41,727 nucleotides of DNA, from the NCBI GenBank assembly GCA_002314455.1, contig DCFZ01000055.1:92832-134558 (forward strand), in the 5' to 3' direction. Position 1 is the stretch's first letter. The number at the start of each line of letters is the position of its first letter. The stretch is from Lentisphaeria bacterium UBA1791. GTDB taxonomy: Bacteria; Verrucomicrobiota; Lentisphaeria; Victivallales; Victivallaceae. The translations under genes were made by a program, and so were the position numbers. Under the pieces are notes generated by a model. That model had not been told where the DNA came from, ran no database searches, and saw only the letters and a program-made list of their open reading frames with translations. This document shows positions 1-8,785 of the stretch, in pieces.

Positions 1-30
1 CGGTGCCGCAGGAGATTTTTTGGGGATCAC
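1..30 (-). CDS. Possible start of a further gene in the ABC export operon (partial)
   Basis: A GTG at 30-28 overlaps the TGA stop of the permease gene (GTGA overlap) and opens ten sense codons (M I P K K S P A A P) to the window edge. The same kind of overlap joins other genes in this window, so a fourth co-transcribed gene is plausible, but ten codons cannot be identified and chance is a real alternative. Confidence 0.22.
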   Translation of the reverse strand, partial: MIPKKSPAAP

Positions 31-1139
31 GATTGTACCATCGTCTTGCGAAACCGCGCAAGCGAGAAGAAAAAGAGTCCCGATCCGATGATGAAAAGTT
101 TGATGAATGAAGTTGTCGCGACGCGCCATCCGGCGCCGCGGTAAAGGATCGCCTGACTGAATTCGACGAGGTGGGTCGTCGGCGCCGCCTGCATGATGAT
201 TTGAACGAGTTCCGGCATACTTTCCCGCGGGGTGACGCCGCCGGAAAGCAGTTGCATCGGGATCAGGATCAGGATCATCATAATGCCGAGTTGCGGCATG
301 TTGCGGGCGATGCAGGCGAGAAAGATGCCGAGCGACGTTACGGCAAACAAATGCAATGTTACGCCGACGAAAAAGATCCAGAGCGATCCTTCGATCGGGA
401 CTCCCAAAAAACCTTTGATGACGAGGAAAAGCGACAATCCCGTTGCCGCCAGAACGATCAGCGCCATCGACCAGATCTTGGCGACCATGATCTCAAACGC
501 CGTCACCGGCATGACGAGCAAGTGTTCCAGTGTGCCGTTTTCCCGTTCGCGGATCAGCGCCGCGCCGGTGAGGATGATCGCGAGCATCGTGATATTGTTG
601 ATCAGCTGGACGACCGAGCCGAACCATGCGCGCGTCAAATTGGGGTTGAAGCGGTTGCGGACGACGGGGGCGGTGGTCAATGTTGAATTTTTGTGGTAAT
701 AGTTCATGATCTCCTGTTGCATGATCTGCTGGATGTAGCCGTTGCCGGAAAAGGCCTGGCTCATGCGGGTCGCGTCGACGTTGAGCTGGACGTCGGTTTT
801 CCGCCCGTAGACGACGTCGCGCTGAAAGTTGTGGGGAATGACGACGACAAAGGTGTAATCGCCCTGATCGAGTGCATCGTCGATCTCGTGAAGTTTCAAC
901 GATTGGGGCTTGACGAAATAGGGCGGCAAAAACGCGTCGGTGATCCTGCCGGAAAGTTGTGACTGATCCTCGTCGACGATGGCGATGGTCGTGCGGTTAA
1001 GGCTGTCCGGCGCCGCGGTCGCCGAAACGTAAACGGCGACGGTAAAAGCGTAAATGATCAGACCGACCAGCAGCGGATCGCGCAAAAGTCCGCGCAATTC
1101 CTTGATGCCCAAGCGGAAAATGTTGAGAAGCGTCTGCAT
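27..1139 (-). CDS. ABC-2 type transport permease (YhhJ-like)
   Basis: This 370-aa membrane protein is the stand-alone permease of an ABC-2 type exporter. It has one hydrophobic segment near residues 20-42, a large periplasmic loop (about residues 45-170), and a cluster of five hydrophobic segments from about 175 to the end; the RERENGTLEHLLVMPV stretch around 195-215 is the usual ABC-2 coupling region. It lies 3 bp downstream of the dual-ATPase gene and is the third member of an HlyD / RbbA-type / YhhJ-type cassette in the same order as yhiI-rbbA-yhhJ of E. coli. The substrate cannot be read from sequence; relatives are annotated for multidrug-type export or, for RbbA, a ribosome-associated ATPase. 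The family call is secure and the substrate is unknown. Confidence 0.9.
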   Translation of the reverse strand: MQTLLNIFRLGIKELRGLLRDPLLVGLIIYAFTVAVYVSATAAPDSLNRTTIAIVDEDQSQLSGRITDAFLPPYFVKPQSLKLHEIDDALDQGDYTFVVVIPHNFQRDVVYGRKTDVQLNVDATRMSQAFSGNGYIQQIMQQEIMNYYHKNSTLTTAPVVRNRFNPNLTRAWFGSVVQLINNITMLAIILTGAALIRERENGTLEHLLVMPVTAFEIMVAKIWSMALIVLAATGLSLFLVIKGFLGVPIEGSLWIFFVGVTLHLFAVTSLGIFLACIARNMPQLGIMMILILIPMQLLSGGVTPRESMPELVQIIMQAAPTTHLVEFSQAILYRGAGWRVATTSFIKLFIIGSGLFFFSLARFRKTMVQS

Positions 1140-1142
1140 CGT

Positions 1143-3917
1143 TTACGACTCCTGCTTTTTCAAGAGAGAAACGCCGAACAGTGTCAGGATCGGGATCATG
1201 GCGATCATCGGCAGTAAAAAGCGTTTCAGTTCCGCGAAACCGAGCGATTTGTTGAAAACGCCGCGGCAGATCAGCAACATGTACGTCGTCGGGTAGCACG
1301 AGGCGATTGCCTGGGCGATCTCGTTTTGCGCCTTGACGGGGGTGATGAGTCCGCACAGTTGCGTCGCCGGCAAGATGGTGCCGATCATCGTGAGAAACAT
1401 CACGGCAATCTGACTGCGCGTGACGGAAGATGCGAGCAGTCCCATACCGGTGGAAATGATGCAGTAGACCAACAGCGCGATCAGGAGCAACGGCACGCTA
1501 CCTTTGACCGGCACGTCAAAGATCCAGACCGCCATCAATACCTGCAGTATGCCGCTGAAAAACGCAAAGACGATATAGGGACATTGCTTGCCGAGCAGAA
1601 ATTCCAGTCGCGTCAGCGGCGTGACGTACAAGTTGATGATCGACCCCGTTTCCTTTTCGCGGACGACCGCGAGCGCGGCGAGCACGGCGGGGATCATCAA
1701 CAGCAAAAGGGGAATGACGGCGGGCACCATTGCGGGCAGACTGCGCACGTCGGGATTGTAGCGGTAGCGCACCTGGATCGAGACGTTTGCCGCCGCTTGC
1801 GGCGAACTTGAACGCTCTTTGGCGAAATTCGTGAGCCACTCCTGATGGAGCATGGAAACATATCCGTTGATGGTCTCGGCGCGCATCGGCATTGCGCCGT
1901 CGATCCAAAAGGCGATCTCGGGCTGTAATCCGTGCTCCAGTTTCTGCCCGAAATCGGGCGGAATCTCGACGACGAGCGACAGCTCGCCGCTGCTCATGCG
2001 CTGGTCGATCTCGGCATAGTCTTTGACGGGGGGATGCTCGACGAAATAGCGGGAACCTGCGATGTTGTTGGCGTAGTTGTGACTTAGGGCGCTCTGATCG
2101 CGGTCGAGGACGGCGTAGCGCAAATTTTCCACATCCATGCTGATGCCGTACCCGGTGACGAGCATCAACAGCATCGCGCCGAAAAGCGCGAGCGTCGCGC
2201 GGATCGGATCGCGGGCGAGCTCCAAGGTTTCGCGCCAGAGACAGCTGTACCAGCGCGGAACGTTGAAGTGGTCGGTGAAAATGTGCCGCCAGCGCCGCTT
2301 CGGCGCGACGACGGGAGCGAGGGCAATGGCTGCTTGCGGGGCAGGGGCGGCGTCGCGAGTTTGCCCTGAAGCCTCCTCCAAAAAGCTGATGAAAGCTTCC
2401 TCCAAGTCCTTGGCGTGACGCATTTTGACAAGATTTGCCGGCGTGTCGCATCCGAGCGAACGCCCCTGGTGCATCAAGGAAACGCGGTCACAGCGCTCCG
2501 CCTCGTTCATAAAGTGGGTGGTGATGAAAATCGTCACCTGATCGCGCCGCGAGAGTTCGATGATGAGTTCCCAAAAGGTGTCGCGGGCGACCGGATCGAC
2601 GCCGGAAGTCGGTTCGTCGAGGATCAACAGCCGCGGGCGGTGAATGACCGCCGCGGCGAGCGAAAGCCGCTGCTTGATGCCGAGCGGAATTGATTTCGGG
2701 TAGGCATCCGCGACGCTTTCCAGATGGAAACGCTGTAACATCTCGTCGACGCGCGAAGCGACTTCGCGTTGGGGAATGCGGTACAAGTGCGCGTACAATT
2801 CCAGATTCTGGCGCACGGTCAATTCGCCGTAAAGCGAAAAACTCTGCGTCATGTAGCCGAGGTTGAGGCGGCTCGCCATCGTACCGTGATCGGCGGCGAC
2901 GCCGAAAATTCTGGCGCGGCCTTCCGTCGCCGGCAGCAAGCCCGTCAGCATCCGCATGGTCGTGGTTTTGCCGCAACCGTTGGAGCCGAGGAACCCGAAT
3001 ATCTCTCCGCGCGGGATCTTGAAACTGACGTGGTCGACGGCGGTGAATTTGCCGAAACGCTTGGTCAGGTTTTCAGCTTCGATCGCGATGTCCTGCTTCC
3101 CTTCGCCGGGGAGCGGGGGGACGATCAATTCCTTGTGCCCCTGCCGCTTGTTTTCGGGCAAAAGTTCAATGAATGCCGCATCCAGATCCTTTTTGCCGGT
3201 TTGTTTCAGCAGTTCGGCGGGGGTGCCGGTGGCGAGGATTCTGCCTTCGTCCATGGCGATCAACTGATCGAAACGCTGGGCTTCGTCCATGTAGGCGGTC
3301 GCCACGAGAACGCTCATTTCCTGCCGTTCGTTGCGGATGCGGTCGATCAGATCCCAGAATTGGCGGCGCGCCAAGGGATCGACGCCGGTTGTCGGTTCGT
3401 CGAGAATCAGCAGGTCGGGATCGTGGATCAAGGCGCAACAAAGCCCTAATTTCTGCTTCATGCCGCCGGAAAGTTTGCCGGCGGGGCGATCGAGAAACGG
3501 GTAGAGCCCTGTGCTTTTGGTTAATTGGTCGATCCGGCGGCGGCGTTCCGCGCGGTCATGCCCGAAAAGGCGGGCAAAAAACTGCAGATTTTCTTCAACG
3601 GTGAGTGTGAAGTACAGGTTTTTGCCCAACCCCTGCGGCATGTAGGCGATGCGCGGGCAGTTTTTTCTCACTTCGCCGGAGCGTCGCATATCGCCGCCAA
3701 AAACGAAAAGTTCGCCTTTTTGAATTTTGCGGGCGCCGGAAATCAGCGAAAGCAAGGTCGATTTGCCCACGCCGTCAGGCCCGATGAGACCGACGAGCTT
3801 TTGCGGCAAAAGTGAAAAGGAAACATCCTTGAGCGCTTCCGTTTTGCCGTAGCGGTACGACAAATTGCGGAAGAAAACAGGGAAAGCGTCAATTTTTTCA
3901 GGCAGAGGCGAATTCAT
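1143..3917 (-). CDS. ABC transporter with two ATPase domains fused to an ABC-2 permease (RbbA-type)
   Basis: This 924-aa fusion holds two ABC ATPase domains followed by a permease domain. The first ATPase has Walker A GPDGVGKST (46-54), signature LSGGMKQ and Walker B LLILDEPTTGVDP. The second has Walker A GSNGCGKTT (about 308-316) and Walker B LLILDEPTSGVDP, but its signature has drifted to PLGIKQ. The C-terminal part (about 570-924) is an ABC-2 membrane domain with a periplasmic loop and six or so membrane segments. Length and architecture match E. coli RbbA (about 911 aa). The start codon directly abuts the stop of the upstream HlyD gene, and the separate permease follows after 3 bp, so the three products probably form one exporter. 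The degenerate second signature suggests the two ATP sites are not equivalent. Confidence 0.93.
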   Translation of the reverse strand: MNSPLPEKIDAFPVFFRNLSYRYGKTEALKDVSFSLLPQKLVGLIGPDGVGKSTLLSLISGARKIQKGELFVFGGDMRRSGEVRKNCPRIAYMPQGLGKNLYFTLTVEENLQFFARLFGHDRAERRRRIDQLTKSTGLYPFLDRPAGKLSGGMKQKLGLCCALIHDPDLLILDEPTTGVDPLARRQFWDLIDRIRNERQEMSVLVATAYMDEAQRFDQLIAMDEGRILATGTPAELLKQTGKKDLDAAFIELLPENKRQGHKELIVPPLPGEGKQDIAIEAENLTKRFGKFTAVDHVSFKIPRGEIFGFLGSNGCGKTTTMRMLTGLLPATEGRARIFGVAADHGTMASRLNLGYMTQSFSLYGELTVRQNLELYAHLYRIPQREVASRVDEMLQRFHLESVADAYPKSIPLGIKQRLSLAAAVIHRPRLLILDEPTSGVDPVARDTFWELIIELSRRDQVTIFITTHFMNEAERCDRVSLMHQGRSLGCDTPANLVKMRHAKDLEEAFISFLEEASGQTRDAAPAPQAAIALAPVVAPKRRWRHIFTDHFNVPRWYSCLWRETLELARDPIRATLALFGAMLLMLVTGYGISMDVENLRYAVLDRDQSALSHNYANNIAGSRYFVEHPPVKDYAEIDQRMSSGELSLVVEIPPDFGQKLEHGLQPEIAFWIDGAMPMRAETINGYVSMLHQEWLTNFAKERSSSPQAAANVSIQVRYRYNPDVRSLPAMVPAVIPLLLLMIPAVLAALAVVREKETGSIINLYVTPLTRLEFLLGKQCPYIVFAFFSGILQVLMAVWIFDVPVKGSVPLLLIALLVYCIISTGMGLLASSVTRSQIAVMFLTMIGTILPATQLCGLITPVKAQNEIAQAIASCYPTTYMLLICRGVFNKSLGFAELKRFLLPMIAMIPILTLFGVSLLKKQES

Positions 3918-4895
3918 TTACAGCGGCTTCAATTCCAGTTCTTTGGGCCACTGGGCATCGGGATTCAATTTGATCCACGCCACTCCGGGCAGACCGATCT
4001 TGACCTGATCGAGGTGCCGTTTGAGCAATTCGGGGTCGATCTTTGCCTTGACCCGAAACATCAGTTTCTGCCGCTCCACCTTGGTTTCGACCGTCTTTGG
4101 GGTGAACTGCGCGACGTCGGAAACAAAGGTGACGCGTGCGGGGATCGGCGTATTCGGCAACGCGTCGAGAACGATCCGCACTTCGGTGCCGATCTTGACC
4201 TTGCCCGCCTGGGCTTCCGGCAGGAAAAAGTTCATGTAGACGTCGGTGAGGTCGATCAGATTCAACACGCGCCCGCCGGAAGCGATCACTTCGCCGGGTT
4301 CGGCAATGCGATATTGAATGCGTCCATCGATCGGAGCGACCAACCGGCTGTCGTCGAGATTGGCTTGCACGACGGCGATTTCCGCCTCGGCGGCTTCGAT
4401 GTTGGCGATGGCGCCTTCCAGATCAGCCTGCGCCAAGACGAGCGAGGCTTTGGCGGAATTGTATTCGGTTTCCGCATTTTCAAAACTCTGCAGGGAAGTC
4501 GCGTTCTTTTCTTTCAATTCCAGATAGCGCTTGTAAGTCTTTTCGGCGCCGTCGTAAATGCTCTGTCTCTGCTTGACGGTCGCTTCCTTGCTCAATTTTG
4601 CCGCTTTCGCCTGACTGAGCTTGGCTTTGGCGGCTGCCAAATTGGCGGTGAGGACGTTGATCTGGGTGCAGCCGAGCAACTGCCCCTTGGAAACGTAATC
4701 GCCTTCGTTGACGGTGATCTCCTCCAATCGGCCGGAAAGCTTCGCCGAGATGCTCACTTCCGTGGCTTCGATTCTGCCATTCCCGCAAATGAAATCGGGA
4801 TTTTCCGAGAGCTTTTTCGACTGATAGACCCGATACCAGTAATATCCCCCGCCGCAAAGAGCAAGAAGTAAGACAACGAGCAAAACTTTTTTCAT
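3918..4895 (-). CDS. HlyD-family periplasmic adaptor (YhiI-like)
   Basis: This 325-aa membrane-fusion protein has an N-terminal signal anchor (residues 4-20, LLVVLLLALCGGGYYWYRVY), a biotinyl-lipoyl-like half (GRLEEITVNEGDYVSKGQLL), a long alternating Ala/Lys/Glu alpha-hairpin (about 75-185), the second lipoyl half (LVAPIDGRIQYRIAEPGE) and a beta-barrel domain. It would bridge the inner-membrane ABC exporter encoded immediately downstream to an outer-membrane channel. It is first in the operon; a GAGGT ribosome binding site lies 8 bases before the ATG, and a TTGCAA-17-TATATT promoter lies upstream. No TolC-like gene is present within the window. Confidence 0.93.
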   Translation of the reverse strand: MKKVLLVVLLLALCGGGYYWYRVYQSKKLSENPDFICGNGRIEATEVSISAKLSGRLEEITVNEGDYVSKGQLLGCTQINVLTANLAAAKAKLSQAKAAKLSKEATVKQRQSIYDGAEKTYKRYLELKEKNATSLQSFENAETEYNSAKASLVLAQADLEGAIANIEAAEAEIAVVQANLDDSRLVAPIDGRIQYRIAEPGEVIASGGRVLNLIDLTDVYMNFFLPEAQAGKVKIGTEVRIVLDALPNTPIPARVTFVSDVAQFTPKTVETKVERQKLMFRVKAKIDPELLKRHLDQVKIGLPGVAWIKLNPDAQWPKELELKPL

Positions 4896-4943
4896 CGCAA
4901 ACCTCGAATCAGTTTTTTGGACAATTTATTTAGTCCCTATATA

Positions 4944-4972
4944 AATATAATCGAAACGCACGTCATTTGCAA
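4944..4972 (-). promoter_or_regulatory. Sigma70-type promoter for the HlyD/RbbA operon
   Basis: On the minus strand, -35 TTGCAA (4972-4967), a 17-base spacer and -10 TATATT (4949-4944) precede the adaptor gene by about 50 bases. The -10 belongs to the TATATT class seen repeatedly in this window. Confidence 0.6.
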
Positions 4973-5011
4973 ATAAAAATCAGGTTTTTTCTTGGCAGCT
5001 GTTCTTTGAGC

Positions 5012-5040
5012 TTGCAGAAAAGCAAACAATGCAGTATATT
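5012..5040 (+). promoter_or_regulatory. Sigma70-type promoter for the phosphatase operon
   Basis: TTGCAG (5012-5017), a 17-base spacer and TATATT (5035-5040) stand 26 bases before the ATG at 5066. The promoter lies inside the upstream extension of the open frame (which begins at 4967), a strong reason to prefer the start at 5066. Confidence 0.6.
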
Positions 5041-5065
5041 TTCCTCAATACTTATGGAGGAGACA

Positions 5066-6226
5066 ATGAAGAAAACAATTGCCCTTTGGCTTGCTGTGTT
5101 TTCTTATGCGGCAACGCTCGTTGCCGCACCGCCGCTTTATCTGCTCGCCGACGGGAAGCGGGTCGTCCCGGAAAAAGCAACCGTTTTGCCGACGACGTCC
5201 ATCACGCTGACCGCGCCGCAAAACGGCGCTGTCGTGCCGCTTTTGAGCGGGAAACAAAAAGCTTATCTTGCGATGCCGCGCAAGGAGAGGATCGCCTTTT
5301 TTGCCGACAAGGAAAAGCGTAAGCAAATGGCGTCGTGGGGCGACACCCCGAAAACCGTCACGCTCGCGTGGAATCTGGTGAAAAAAGGTCAAACTTACAT
5401 TGTCAGCGTTTCCGAGCAACCGGATCTTTCGTCGGCGATCAGCGTGACGACGACGAATTCGTCGCTGCTGCTCGGCAACCTCAAGATCGCGACGACCTAT
5501 TACTGGCGCGTCGCCACACCCGACGGCGCGTCGCAAGTGGCGTCTTTTCGCACCGAGGATATCGCACCGCGACTGCTCAAGATCGAGGGAATCCCCAACG
5601 TCCGCGATCTCGGCGGGCGCAAGACGCTTTCGGGCAAGCGCGTAAAACAGGGCATGATTTACCGCAATGCCGGCTTGAACGACAACGCTTCGGGCGACAA
5701 ACCGGGCAAGGTGCGTTTCACCGCGCAGTCGCGGGCGTATTTCGTCGATGACCTCGGCGTCAGGATCGACCTCGATCTGCGCAGCGACAAGGAGTGCGCG
5801 GGCATGAGTGGCTCTCCCGCCGGCAAAGAGGTGAAATGGTGCCACATTTCCTCCTCGCAATACCAGTATATGCAAGGCGGCTTCGGGCGCGGCGCCTTTC
5901 AGCAGGATTTCAAGCTGTTTCTCGACGAAGCGAATTACCCGATCGACTTTCACTGCATCGCCGGTCAGGATCGCACGGGGGCGCTCGCTTTCATCCTTAA
6001 CGCGCTCCTCGGCGTGCCCGAGGAGGAATTGTATCTCGACTGGGAAGCGACAGGGTTCCGCAATTCCAGCACCCGCTTCTGCCACGAACGGCTCTTTGAT
6101 CACCTCGTCGAGGGATTTCAGAAATACGAGGGCAACTCGATCAACGAAAAGGTCGAGCAGTATGTGCTCGACAACGGTTTTACGCCGGAAGATATCGCAA
6201 AATTCCGTTCGATTATGCTGGAATAA
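5066..6226 (+). CDS. Secreted tyrosine/dual-specificity-type protein phosphatase with Fn3-like domain
   Basis: This 386-aa protein has a signal peptide (MKKTIALWLAVFSYAATLVAA), a fibronectin-III-like segment (about 90-165, ending TTYYWRVATPDG), and a C-terminal phosphatase domain with the Cys-X5-Arg loop HCIAGQDRTG (Cys297, Arg303). The NVRDLGG motif at the front of the catalytic domain is typical of the bacterial Y_phosphatase3 (LMW-unrelated, PTEN-like) group. It would hydrolyse phosphotyrosine, phosphoinositide or similar phosphate esters outside the cytoplasm; the substrate is unknown. The start at 5066 is chosen because GGAGGAG lies 6 bases upstream and a signal peptide follows. Its stop shares one base with the next ATG (TAATG), so the SDR gene is co-translated. 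Confidence 0.85.
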   Translation: MKKTIALWLAVFSYAATLVAAPPLYLLADGKRVVPEKATVLPTTSITLTAPQNGAVVPLLSGKQKAYLAMPRKERIAFFADKEKRKQMASWGDTPKTVTLAWNLVKKGQTYIVSVSEQPDLSSAISVTTTNSSLLLGNLKIATTYYWRVATPDGASQVASFRTEDIAPRLLKIEGIPNVRDLGGRKTLSGKRVKQGMIYRNAGLNDNASGDKPGKVRFTAQSRAYFVDDLGVRIDLDLRSDKECAGMSGSPAGKEVKWCHISSSQYQYMQGGFGRGAFQQDFKLFLDEANYPIDFHCIAGQDRTGALAFILNALLGVPEEELYLDWEATGFRNSSTRFCHERLFDHLVEGFQKYEGNSINEKVEQYVLDNGFTPEDIAKFRSIMLE

Positions 6227-6975
6227 TGGATAAAAGTCAAAAAATCGTTCTGATCACGGGCGTTTCCAGCGGGCTCGGGCTCGCGATGGCGAAGTGCTTT
6301 CTTGCACACGGTCACACGGTGATCGGCGTCAGCCGCCGCCGTTCCGATATTGCGCTGTCGCATTGGATTCAGGCGGACTTGACGCAGGATCCCGACCGGG
6401 TAAAGATCGTCCGGACAGTTGAAGCGCAGTTCGGGCATCTCGATTGCCTCGTCAACAATGCGGGCATGGGCAGTTACGCGACCTGGGAGGAACTGCCTGA
6501 AGCGGAATTGCGCGCGCTCTTTGAACTTGACTTTTTTGCTCCGGTCGCCTTGACCAAAAAACTTTTGCCGCTCTTGGAAAAATCGCACGGCTCGGTCGTC
6601 AATATTTCCAGCGCGGCGGGCAGACTCTGGGTGCCCTGCATGGGGGCGTATTGCGCCGCCAAGGCGGCGGTCGCGATGTTTTCCAACACGCTCGGCATCG
6701 AGCTTGCCAAACGCAAAATCCACGTGCTCGACGTCGCGCCGGGGCAGATTAACACCGGTTTCTCGAGCCGCGCATTCGGGCATCGCCCGGTGCCGGATTC
6801 CCCCGGATCGGGGTCGACGTCGCCGGAAAAACTCGCGAATTTCGTCTATTGCGCGTGGCGAAAAAAACAAACGCGCGTCACCTATCCGTCGATGTTGAAA
6901 TACGCCCTCTTTTTCCTGCGGGCGATCATCCCCGGAATTTATCAGAAAGTCAGTTTGAAATTATGGAAACTGTAG
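6226..6975 (+). CDS. Short-chain dehydrogenase/reductase (SDR)
   Basis: This 249-aa protein is a classical SDR. Visible motifs are the nucleotide-binding GVSSGLGLA (Gly-rich TGxxxGxG variant) near residue 14, NNAG at about 79-82, Ser128/129 in NISSAAG, and the catalytic Tyr142-X3-Lys146 (YCAAK). It should be an NAD(P)-dependent oxidoreductase of an alcohol or ketone; the C-terminal hydrophobic stretch (about 224-243) suggests membrane association. It begins one base into the stop of the phosphatase gene, and the following SGNH hydrolase starts 13 bases before its own stop, so the three are one transcript. The substrate is not predictable. Confidence 0.9.
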   Translation: MDKSQKIVLITGVSSGLGLAMAKCFLAHGHTVIGVSRRRSDIALSHWIQADLTQDPDRVKIVRTVEAQFGHLDCLVNNAGMGSYATWEELPEAELRALFELDFFAPVALTKKLLPLLEKSHGSVVNISSAAGRLWVPCMGAYCAAKAAVAMFSNTLGIELAKRKIHVLDVAPGQINTGFSSRAFGHRPVPDSPGSGSTSPEKLANFVYCAWRKKQTRVTYPSMLKYALFFLRAIIPGIYQKVSLKLWKL

Positions 6976-7661
6976 ATCAAGAGGCATTGTTGCGGGCGAC
7001 GACGCCCGTTCCGCGCGCGACCGATCCCGCCGACTGGTGGTGCGTCCGCTATCGGGAAAAACTCAAACTCGCTCAAACCCTCGGCAAAAAGATCGAGATC
7101 GTCTTTTTCGGCGACAGCATCACGCAGAATTTCGAGCGTGAAAGTTTCGGCAAAAATGTTTCCGATGCCGCGTTGAAAGATTACTGCTGGCTCGACCTCG
7201 GTTTCATCGGCGACCGCACCCAGCAGATGCTCTATCTGATCGAACACGGTGATTTTTTTCCGCTGCTTCAGCCCGAAGTGGTGGTGATGCTGATCGGCAC
7301 CAATCACTTTGAATTCAACGAATCGGGTCCCTTTGAAGCGGCGGCCGGCATTCGCCGCGCCGTGGAAAGTCTGCGTCGCCTGACGCCGCAGAGCAAAATT
7401 TTGCTGTTGGGCGTTTTGCCCCACGCCGAGGGGGGCGATTCGGGGCACAACATCGGTAATCGCAAGATCAACGAAATCATTTCGGCGTATGCGGACGATC
7501 AGAAGATCTTTTTCGCTGATTTTTCGCCGCATTTCATCGACAGAAGCGGAAATTTGAAAAACGAACTTTACCTCGACGACCATTTGCATCCCTCGGAAGC
7601 GGGATATCGCGTGTTTGCCGATCTTCTCTTGCCTTATCTTGCCCGATTGACGCAAAAGTGA
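6963..7661 (+). CDS. GDSL/SGNH-family esterase or acylhydrolase
   Basis: This 232-aa cytoplasmic-looking protein has SGNH blocks: block I FFGDSITQN with Ser52, block III IGTNHFE (Gly and Asn), and block V DDHLHPSEAG with Asp206-X2-His209. It resembles platelet-activating-factor acetylhydrolase-type or lysophospholipase-type SGNH enzymes that cleave acyl or acetyl esters. The start METVDQ is chosen because the frame upstream lies entirely inside the SDR gene; the 13-base overlap implies translational coupling. No signal peptide is visible, so it probably acts on an intracellular ester. Confidence 0.87.
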   Translation: METVDQEALLRATTPVPRATDPADWWCVRYREKLKLAQTLGKKIEIVFFGDSITQNFERESFGKNVSDAALKDYCWLDLGFIGDRTQQMLYLIEHGDFFPLLQPEVVVMLIGTNHFEFNESGPFEAAAGIRRAVESLRRLTPQSKILLLGVLPHAEGGDSGHNIGNRKINEIISAYADDQKIFFADFSPHFIDRSGNLKNELYLDDHLHPSEAGYRVFADLLLPYLARLTQK

Positions 7662-7711
7662 CTGGCATTTTCCTGTAAGGTGCACTATCTTATAAGAAAA
7701 CGGAGATTTTA

Positions 7712-8785
7712 ATGGAAAATAAAGCGAAGCGGATTTTGATCATCAAGCCGAGCAGTCTCGGCGACATCGTCCACGCCTTGCCGGCGGCGCGGCTGATCGT
7801 CCGCCATATGCCCGACGTTGTCATCGACTGGGTCGTCACGCCCGCTTTTGCCGAATTGGTGGATTACTGCCCCAATCTCGGTCGCAAGATCATTTTTCAC
7901 CGGCGCGAAATGGGCAAGGTCAAGAGCTTTTTGCCGGTTTTCTGGCGTTTTCTGCATGATCTGCGTCAGGAAAAATATGACGCCGTACTGGATCTGCAGG
8001 GATTGCTGCGCAGTGCGATCTTTACGTTTTTGAGCCGGAGTTCCGTCACCTACGGGCCGGCGCAAAGCCGCGAATTCGGTATGTCGCTGGGCTACAACCG
8101 TCATATCGCCATCCCGCCGGACACGACGCACGCCATCGAACGCAATCTGACGTTTGTCGCCAAGGCTTTCGGCTGGGACGACCGCACATTGGATTTTCTG
8201 CCGTTGCCCAAAAAAGAGGATGCGGCACAGTCGGCGCGCTCCTTGCTGAATTTGTGCGGAGCCAAGGAAAACGACAAACTTTTCGGCATCATCCCCGGTG
8301 CGAACTGGGCGAGCAAATGCTGGCCGGCGGAATTTTTTGCGGAGTATATCCAGACGATGGCATCGCTTCGCCCCGCGTGGAAATTCGTCTTTTTCGGCAC
8401 GGCAAAGGAGTTGCCGTCGATCGTCGAGATCATTCAGAAATCGGGACTCCCGGTCGAAAGAAGTTTGTCGCTCGCCGGCAAGACCGGCGTTGCGGAACTT
8501 GCGGAAGCGTTGCGCTTGATGTGCGGCGTCTGCGGCGGCGACACCGGGGCGATCCATCTCGCCGCCGCCGTCGGCACGCCGACGATCTCGCTTTATGGCC
8601 CGACCCGTCCGGAATTGACCGGCGTGCTCGCTCCCAATAATCTTACCTTGCAGCCGAAACTCAATTGCACCGGTTGCCTGAAACGCGTTTGTCCGTTGCC
8701 GGAAAATCTCTGCTTTACCGGCATTGATCCCGTGACGACGGCTCAAAAGAGTGTCGAACTTTGCGAAAAGGTGTCGCGCCGATGA
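7712..8785 (+). CDS. Glycosyltransferase family 9 (heptosyltransferase I-like)
   Basis: This 357-aa GT-B enzyme begins with KRILIIKPSSLGDIVHALPA, the hallmark N-terminus of WaaC-type ADP-heptose:LPS heptosyltransferases, and carries the C-terminal nucleotide-sugar site GDTGAIHLAAAVGTPTISLYG. A CTGC...C...C cysteine cluster near the C-terminus is also common in the family. It would add heptose or a related sugar to lipid A-core, consistent with a Gram-negative envelope. A CGGAG site precedes the ATG, with a possible TATAAG -10 at 7691-7696 but no good -35. The macro-domain gene overlaps its stop by ATGA. Another GT9 protein is encoded at 22247-23380. Confidence 0.9.
   Translation: MENKAKRILIIKPSSLGDIVHALPAARLIVRHMPDVVIDWVVTPAFAELVDYCPNLGRKIIFHRREMGKVKSFLPVFWRFLHDLRQEKYDAVLDLQGLLRSAIFTFLSRSSVTYGPAQSREFGMSLGYNRHIAIPPDTTHAIERNLTFVAKAFGWDDRTLDFLPLPKKEDAAQSARSLLNLCGAKENDKLFGIIPGANWASKCWPAEFFAEYIQTMASLRPAWKFVFFGTAKELPSIVEIIQKSGLPVERSLSLAGKTGVAELAEALRLMCGVCGGDTGAIHLAAAVGTPTISLYGPTRPELTGVLAPNNLTLQPKLNCTGCLKRVCPLPENLCFTGIDPVTTAQKSVELCEKVSRR

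Noticed and set aside
1..4895. Gene cluster as a horizontally acquired drug-resistance island
   Set aside because: No mobile element, composition shift or att-like repeat is visible around the exporter operon.
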